Assembly (NCBI RefSeq): GCF_052089425.1
Contig: NZ_JBQCZW010000006.1
Span: 18,171 to 82,170, forward strand
Source of the DNA: Ancrocorticia sp052089425
GTDB taxonomy: Bacteria > Actinomycetota > Actinomycetes > Actinomycetales > Actinomycetaceae
Direction of reading: 5' to 3'
DNA: 64,000 bases
The notes under the pieces are model-generated. The model made no database searches. It saw only the letters and a program-made list of their open reading frames with translations, and was not told the DNA's origin. Shown in pieces: positions 59,666 to 64,000 of the stretch (position 1 is its first letter; every line of letters begins with the position of its first letter). The position numbers and the translations under genes were made by a program.

Positions 59666-60040
59666 ATGGACTTTTCAGATGACCGCCCGATCTACCTACA
59701 GATCGCGGACAGCATCCGAAGCCAGATTCTGACGGAGAGCCTCAAGCCGGGAGATCAACTCATGTCCACAACCCAATACGCCAACACGTTCCGCATCAAC
59801 CCAGCCACCGCCAATAAGGCGTTCGGCCTGCTGGTGGACGATGGAACGGTGGCTAAGCGCCGCGGCGTCGGGATGTTCGTGACGGACGAGGCCCCGGAGA
59901 TTCTCCGCGAAGAAGGCAAGAAATCATACGTTCCAAACCATCTGGAACCCGCACTATCCGAAGGCCTAGAACTGGGCCTAACTCCAGAGGAAATCCTCGG
60001 ACTCGCCCGGAATTTCTTTACCGTAAAGGAGCAATCATGA
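59666..60040 (+). CDS. GntR-family regulator, YtrA subfamily
   Basis: A 124-residue regulator: winged helix-turn-helix (RPIYLQIADSIRSQIL, LKPGDQLMSTTQYANTF, NPATANKAFGLLVDDGTVAKRRG in outline) and only a short helical tail, as in YtrA. AGGTG precedes the ATG. Its stop overlaps the ABC ATPase start by 4 bp. It would sense an envelope or antibiotic signal and control the adjoining exporter; the signal is unknown. Confidence 0.93.
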   Translation: MDFSDDRPIYLQIADSIRSQILTESLKPGDQLMSTTQYANTFRINPATANKAFGLLVDDGTVAKRRGVGMFVTDEAPEILREEGKKSYVPNHLEPALSEGLELGLTPEEILGLARNFFTVKEQS

Positions 60041-60774
60041 GCGCAAGCATCGAACTTTCGCACGTTAATTTCAGCTATGGGATGCGCCATGACAGCGCGC
60101 TGAACGATGTCAGCTTCTCCGTGGCACCGGGCTCCATCACGGGACTGTTCGGGCGCAACGGCTCGGGCAAGTCAACCCTCGCGATGCTGATCGCCGGGCA
60201 AGCACATGCCAGTGCTGGCGAGATTCTCATCGATGGGACGCCCGTGTTCGAGAACCCGGAGCTCATGGCCAACGTGTGCAACGCGGCTGATGCCATGGCG
60301 ATCTTCGGCGATGAGAAGATCAAGAACACGCTCAAGCTGTGGCGGGATGTCCGGCCGAACTGGGATGAAGAATTTGCTGGGCGGCTGTTTGACACGTTCC
60401 AGCTATCCACCAAGAAGAAGCCAGACAACCTCTCACGCGGGCAGCGTTCGGCGTTGCACGCAATCCTCGGGCTGGCATCGCGCTGCCCTGTCACCATATT
60501 CGACGAGGTCCATCTGGGCATGGATGCTGTGGCCCGTGAGGTGTTCTACCGCACCGTACTGGCCGATTACACACAGAATCCACGCACCATCATCATGTCC
60601 TCCCACCTCATCGATGAAATTGAAGACCTGTTAGATCACGTGCTGTTCGTGCACGAGGGCCGAATTATCGAGCACGGCGAGGCCGATGAGGTCCGCGAGC
60701 GCCACGCAGGTGCCGGCAAGCTTCCCTCCCTGACCGACGTGTTAGTGGAGATGACGATTGGAGACCAATCATGA
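60037..60774 (+). CDS. ABC transporter ATP-binding protein
   Basis: A 245-residue ATPase subunit. Walker A GRNGSGKST near residue 39, signature motif LSRGQRSAL (LSGGQ with Arg in place of Gly), Walker B VTIFDE, and the H-loop SSHLIDE. Pairs with the membrane protein encoded next (4-bp overlap). Typical of GntR-ABC export or efflux modules (YtrAB-like). Confidence 0.93.
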   Translation: MSASIELSHVNFSYGMRHDSALNDVSFSVAPGSITGLFGRNGSGKSTLAMLIAGQAHASAGEILIDGTPVFENPELMANVCNAADAMAIFGDEKIKNTLKLWRDVRPNWDEEFAGRLFDTFQLSTKKKPDNLSRGQRSALHAILGLASRCPVTIFDEVHLGMDAVAREVFYRTVLADYTQNPRTIIMSSHLIDEIEDLLDHVLFVHEGRIIEHGEADEVRERHAGAGKLPSLTDVLVEMTIGDQS

Positions 60775-61556
60775 GTAACCTGACAAAACGTCACGTCAAG
60801 GACCACCTGTCAACGAACCTGTGGACCGTTGGCACAATGGCGGTACTTTCCCTGTTGTCCCTGATCGTTCTAGCGATCTTTGGCAATCGAGTTCAATTCT
60901 CGCTATTCGGCGTCGATTATCTTGGATTCTCATTCGAGCTGAATCAGGCTGGTGCAGAACCTTCGCAATGGGCGGATGTTTCTGGGGCCACGAAGCTCAT
61001 CACGATCGCCGCCGTGGCGGTGGGCGTTGTGATGATGGTCTGCTACATCACCAGCATTACCTATGCGGCAACCGCGCGCACCTACTTGGGCGCCGGGGTG
61101 GCACGGCGAACCTACATGAAATCGCAACTGGCGGCATGGGCCGCGAGCGCGCTATCCGTGGCCATCGCCTGCCTGCTAGTGGCAGTAATCGCGGGATTCG
61201 CTCAGTCCGATTTCTCGGGCACCGTGGCGATCAACGAATACGAGCTATCGGGGCTGCTGTGGTACGCGCCGCTCGCAGCTCTGGTGGGTACATTCCTCGC
61301 TCATGCCGCCGGATTCTTGACGGGCATCGTGTTTGTGCGGCTCCCGTGGTTCGCTGGGGTTGGCGCCATCTTGGCCTTCGTCATTCTGGACTCAGTGACC
61401 GATGGCGGAATCTCCAGCTGGGGTGGCTTCTTGGATTGGTCAGCCACCGGCGGCGGGGCGCAGCTCCTCAAGCATGTGGTGGCTGGCACCGTGCAGTCCG
61501 TGGCGGCGGTTGGAATATCGTGGGCGCTTCTACGCCATCTGGCGATCAGGCGATGA
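60771..61556 (+). CDS. ABC transporter permease, ABC-2-like
   Basis: A 261-residue membrane protein with six hydrophobic segments and no large extracellular domain, partner of the ATPase upstream. The substrate is unknown; bacitracin or cell-wall-precursor export would be typical for YtrA operons, but nothing in the sequence fixes it. A 15-bp hairpin follows at 61576-61635. Confidence 0.85.
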   Translation: MSNLTKRHVKDHLSTNLWTVGTMAVLSLLSLIVLAIFGNRVQFSLFGVDYLGFSFELNQAGAEPSQWADVSGATKLITIAAVAVGVVMMVCYITSITYAATARTYLGAGVARRTYMKSQLAAWAASALSVAIACLLVAVIAGFAQSDFSGTVAINEYELSGLLWYAPLAALVGTFLAHAAGFLTGIVFVRLPWFAGVGAILAFVILDSVTDGGISSWGGFLDWSATGGGAQLLKHVVAGTVQSVAAVGISWALLRHLAIRR

Positions 61557-61575
61557 TCTGACAGACCCGACCCCT

Positions 61576-61635
61576 CACGTTGGCACCCAATTCTCACAGG
61601 CTGGCACTCAGTCTCGCGGGTTGGGTGCCAACGTG
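61576..61635 (+). terminator. Hairpin between the ABC operon and nadE
   Basis: CACGTTGGCACCCAA (61576-61590) pairs perfectly with TTGGGTGCCAACGTG (61621-61635) across a 30-base loop. It probably ends the ABC transcript. Its right arm is only 27 bases before the nadE ATG, so it could also influence nadE. Confidence 0.6.
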
Positions 61636-61662
61636 TCGGAACCCTCTGGCAAACTAGTGGCT

Positions 61663-63891
61663 ATGGATTACTACTCCATCTACTCTCAGGGCCTCGCCCG
61701 TGTTGCCGCCTGCACCCTTCCTGTGCAGGCGGCACAGCCGTTGGCCAACGCCCATGACATTGCCGAAGCCTCCGTTGAATGCGACAGGCAGGGCGTGGCC
61801 CTTGCGGCCTTTCCGGAACTGTCCCTCACCGGCTACAACATTGATGATCTGTTGCTCCAAGACGTGCTTCTAGATGAAGTTCTCGAAGCAATCGAGTACG
61901 TGCGAGATGCCTCGAGCGAGCTGTTGCCCGTGATTGTCGTTGGCGCTCCCCTGCGCTATGGGAACCGCATCTACAACTGCGCCGTGGTGATCCACCGCGG
62001 CCGCGTGTTAGGCGTGGTGCCCAAGTCCTACATCCCGAACTACCGCGAGTTCTATGAGAAGCGGCACTTCGCATCAGGCGCACAGATTCGCGGGGGTCAG
62101 ATCGAGCTGCCTGGCGTTGCATTGAACGAGCTGGAAGTTGAGGCTATCGCCGAGGCGTTGGAACCTGCCGATGGTGAGTACTTCGCCACTGAAGACATGC
62201 TGCGCATTCAAGATTATGATTCCGCGCCAGCAACCGTGCCGTTTGGCGTGGACCTCCTGTTCCGTGCCAAGGATCTGCGTGGGTTCACTTTCCATGTGGA
62301 GGTGTGTGAGGACATGTGGGTACCGGTGCCGCCTTCAGCGGAAGCAGCGCTGGCAGGGGCCTCCGTGCTCGTCAACATCTCCGGCTCCCCCATTACCGTT
62401 GGCCGGGCCGCGGATCGCCAGTCCCTCGTGCAGGCCGCCTCCACCCGGTGCGCCGCCGCCTACCTGTACACGGCGGCCGGTCAGGGCGAATCCTCCACGG
62501 ATCTCTCGTGGGACGGGCAAGCCATGGTGTATGAGCTGGGCAACGAGTTGGCATCCTCCGATCGGTTTGCTCTTGGGCGCCAGCTAACGATCACTGATAT
62601 TGATCTGGATGTGCTGCGCCAAGAACGCTCGCGTCAGGGAACATTCGATGACAATCGCGAGGCTCTGGGTGTTGAGGCGGGACGCGCAATATCAGACGAT
62701 CTTGGCCAACGCACCGGTGCTCGCGCCCAGCATCGAACGGTGATGTACACGCTCGATCCCCCGAGCGGGGATATTGGCCTGCGCCGGGAGGTGGCGCGCT
62801 TCCCGTTCGTGCCAGCGAACGAAGCCCTGCTCAATCAGGATTGCTATGAGGCGTACAACATTCAGGTGTACGGCATCACCCAACGCCTGCGCGCGATCGG
62901 TAACCCGAAGCTGGTGATCGGTGTATCTGGCGGCCTCGATTCCACGCATGCCCTCATCGTGGCGGCGCGTGCGATGGATATGCTCGGGCGCCCACGCACG
63001 GATATTCTGGCCTACACGCTCCCCGGTTTTGCCACCTCGGACCATACGAAGAACAACGCGTACCGGCTGGCGGAAAGCCTCGGGGTAACGTTCGAGGAGA
63101 TCGATATCCGCCCCGCCGCCTCCCAGATGCTGGCGGACATGGGCCATCCGTTTGCCACCGGCGAGGAGGTCTATGACGTCACGTTCGAAAACGTGCAAGC
63201 CGGCCTACGAACGGATTTCCTGTTCCGCCTAGCCAATGAGAAGGGCGGGATCGTGCTGGGAACGGGAGATCTGTCCGAATTAGCCCTTGGCTGGTGCACG
63301 TTCGGGGTGGGCGATCAAATGAGCCACTACAACGTGAACCCCGGCGTACCCAAAACTCTGATGCAGCACCTGATCCGTTGGGTGATCTCCTCCCACCAGT
63401 TCTCGGATGAGGTGGGAGACGTCCTCCAGTCCATTGTGGACACGGAGATCTCCCCGGAGCTTGTTCCGGCCAAGGACGGGGCCAATATCCAGTCCACCCA
63501 ACAAAAGATCGGCCCCTATGAGCTGCAGGACTTCACGCTGTACTACCTGCTGCGATTCGGACTGCGCCCCTCGAAGATCGCCTTCTACGAGTGGCACGCG
63601 TGGCACGATGCCACGGCGGGCAGATTCCCGGTGGGCTTTCCCGCCGAGGACCGCCACGAATACACGATGGCTGACATCAAGAAGTGGATGGAGCTGTTCC
63701 TCAAGAGGTTCTTCTCCAACCAGTTCAAGCGCTCCACGCTCCCCAACGGCCCCAAGGTGGTTGCCGGTGGAACGCTCTCCCCGCGCGGAGACTGGCGCAT
63801 GCCCTCGGATGTGTCCGGAGCCGTCTGGCTCAAGGATCTCGCGCGCGTACCCGAGGCAGCACACAAGCTCGAACCGCATTCACAGTCCTGA
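61663..63891 (+). CDS. nadE: Glutamine-dependent NAD+ synthetase
   Basis: Last step of NAD synthesis, using ammonia released from glutamine. It has 742 residues. N-terminal nitrilase-type glutaminase domain: Glu in AFPELSLTGY, Lys in VPKSYIPNYREFYEKRHF, Cys in HVEVCEDMWVP. C-terminal synthetase domain: GVSGGLDSTHALIV near residue 425. It is longer than the 680-residue mycobacterial enzyme because of an insertion of about 40 residues between the nitrilase Lys and Cys. The ATG at 61663 gives the conserved start; the 87 open codons upstream overlap the hairpin and the ABC gene and are rejected. Confidence 0.96.
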   Translation: MDYYSIYSQGLARVAACTLPVQAAQPLANAHDIAEASVECDRQGVALAAFPELSLTGYNIDDLLLQDVLLDEVLEAIEYVRDASSELLPVIVVGAPLRYGNRIYNCAVVIHRGRVLGVVPKSYIPNYREFYEKRHFASGAQIRGGQIELPGVALNELEVEAIAEALEPADGEYFATEDMLRIQDYDSAPATVPFGVDLLFRAKDLRGFTFHVEVCEDMWVPVPPSAEAALAGASVLVNISGSPITVGRAADRQSLVQAASTRCAAAYLYTAAGQGESSTDLSWDGQAMVYELGNELASSDRFALGRQLTITDIDLDVLRQERSRQGTFDDNREALGVEAGRAISDDLGQRTGARAQHRTVMYTLDPPSGDIGLRREVARFPFVPANEALLNQDCYEAYNIQVYGITQRLRAIGNPKLVIGVSGGLDSTHALIVAARAMDMLGRPRTDILAYTLPGFATSDHTKNNAYRLAESLGVTFEEIDIRPAASQMLADMGHPFATGEEVYDVTFENVQAGLRTDFLFRLANEKGGIVLGTGDLSELALGWCTFGVGDQMSHYNVNPGVPKTLMQHLIRWVISSHQFSDEVGDVLQSIVDTEISPELVPAKDGANIQSTQQKIGPYELQDFTLYYLLRFGLRPSKIAFYEWHAWHDATAGRFPVGFPAEDRHEYTMADIKKWMELFLKRFFSNQFKRSTLPNGPKVVAGGTLSPRGDWRMPSDVSGAVWLKDLARVPEAAHKLEPHSQS

Positions 63892-63927
63892 GGCAGAATC
63901 CTCACCCACACTAGAGAAAGGCACTAT

Positions 63928-64000
63928 ATGTCCATCGAACTAGTCACCGAATCCAGCCCAGAGCTGGTGACCGCCATGAACACGCTGGTCCCCCAGCTGT
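63928..64000 (+). CDS. Start of an unidentified gene, possibly a GNAT acetyltransferase (cut by window end)
   Basis: ATG at 63928 preceded by AGAAAGG. The 24 visible residues begin MSIELVTESSPELVTAMNTL and end VPQL, a pattern seen at the start of some GNAT acetyltransferases. Too short to be sure. Confidence 0.4.
   Translation, partial: MSIELVTESSPELVTAMNTLVPQL

Noticed and set aside
61402..61662. 87-codon N-terminal extension of nadE
   Set aside because: Reads through the ABC permease end and a 15-bp hairpin; not similar to NadE.

Overview
The window is chromosomal DNA of a G+C-rich actinobacterium. Almost every gene is a bacterial housekeeping or sugar/acid catabolism gene, many start with GTG or TTG, and short 1- and 4-base gene overlaps are common. 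A pyruvate formate-lyase operon, pta-ackA, succinyl-CoA synthetase, the DUF6350-purN-purH block, a DUF3017 protein and a double-domain phosphofructokinase together suggest a facultatively anaerobic, fermentative member of the Actinomycetaceae (Actinobaculum/Trueperella/Schaalia-like). That placement is inference from gene content and protein style. No rRNA, tRNA or CRISPR array was seen.

Layout. 1-7 kb: tandem-domain phosphofructokinase (cut by the window edge), a dicarboxylate/amino-acid:cation symporter, icd, a CNNM/CBS membrane protein, a DUF3017 protein and a flavin reductase. 7-14 kb: putA, purH, purN and DUF6350. 14-22 kb: nagB-nagA, sucC-sucD, pcrA and a succinate-semialdehyde-type dehydrogenase. 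22-25.7 kb: pflB, a separate glycyl-radical-domain gene, and pflA. 26-34 kb: an aldarate (galactarate/talarate/glucarate) island with a GntR and an IclR regulator, a frameshifted dehydratase, gudD, garR, a GntP permease and a DapA-family lyase. 34-41 kb: an alpha-galactosidase operon with an ABC importer (one permease carries an in-frame stop) and a divergent ROK regulator. 41.6-50 kb: ADP-ribosylglycohydrolase, an ABC-class ATPase, pta-ackA, an RluA-type pseudouridine synthase and guaA. 50-52.6 kb: a toxin-antitoxin island (hipBA, a vapC relic, an intact phd/vapC pair, a 37-bp direct repeat). 52.6-56 kb: an etfBA-fixCX operon. 56-59.5 kb: a polyol-type dehydrogenase, a sodium:solute symporter and a small two-helix membrane protein. 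59.6-64 kb: a YtrA-type GntR-ABC operon, nadE and the start of one more gene.

How the parts work together. Glycolysis (PFK), PFL, Pta-AckA and the acquired sugar/aldarate modules form a mixed-acid fermentation core: pyruvate becomes formate plus acetyl-CoA, then acetyl phosphate, then acetate with ATP. The aldarate island would feed pyruvate and glycerate into it. PutA, SucCD, Icd and EtfBA-FixCX show that respiratory or redox-balancing metabolism is retained.

Most notable: pyruvate formate-lyase is encoded as two polypeptides. A 701-residue body carries the Cys-Cys active site and ends before the glycyl radical domain. An 83-residue protein with its own ribosome-binding site carries that domain, and the activase gene follows. 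Other points worth checking are palindromic operators for the two aldarate regulators, back-to-back leaderless promoters for guaA/rluA, two broken genes inside otherwise intact catabolic clusters, and a recurring TTTTG-(n)-ACGACGACGG DNA word seen in several reading frames and in intergenic DNA.
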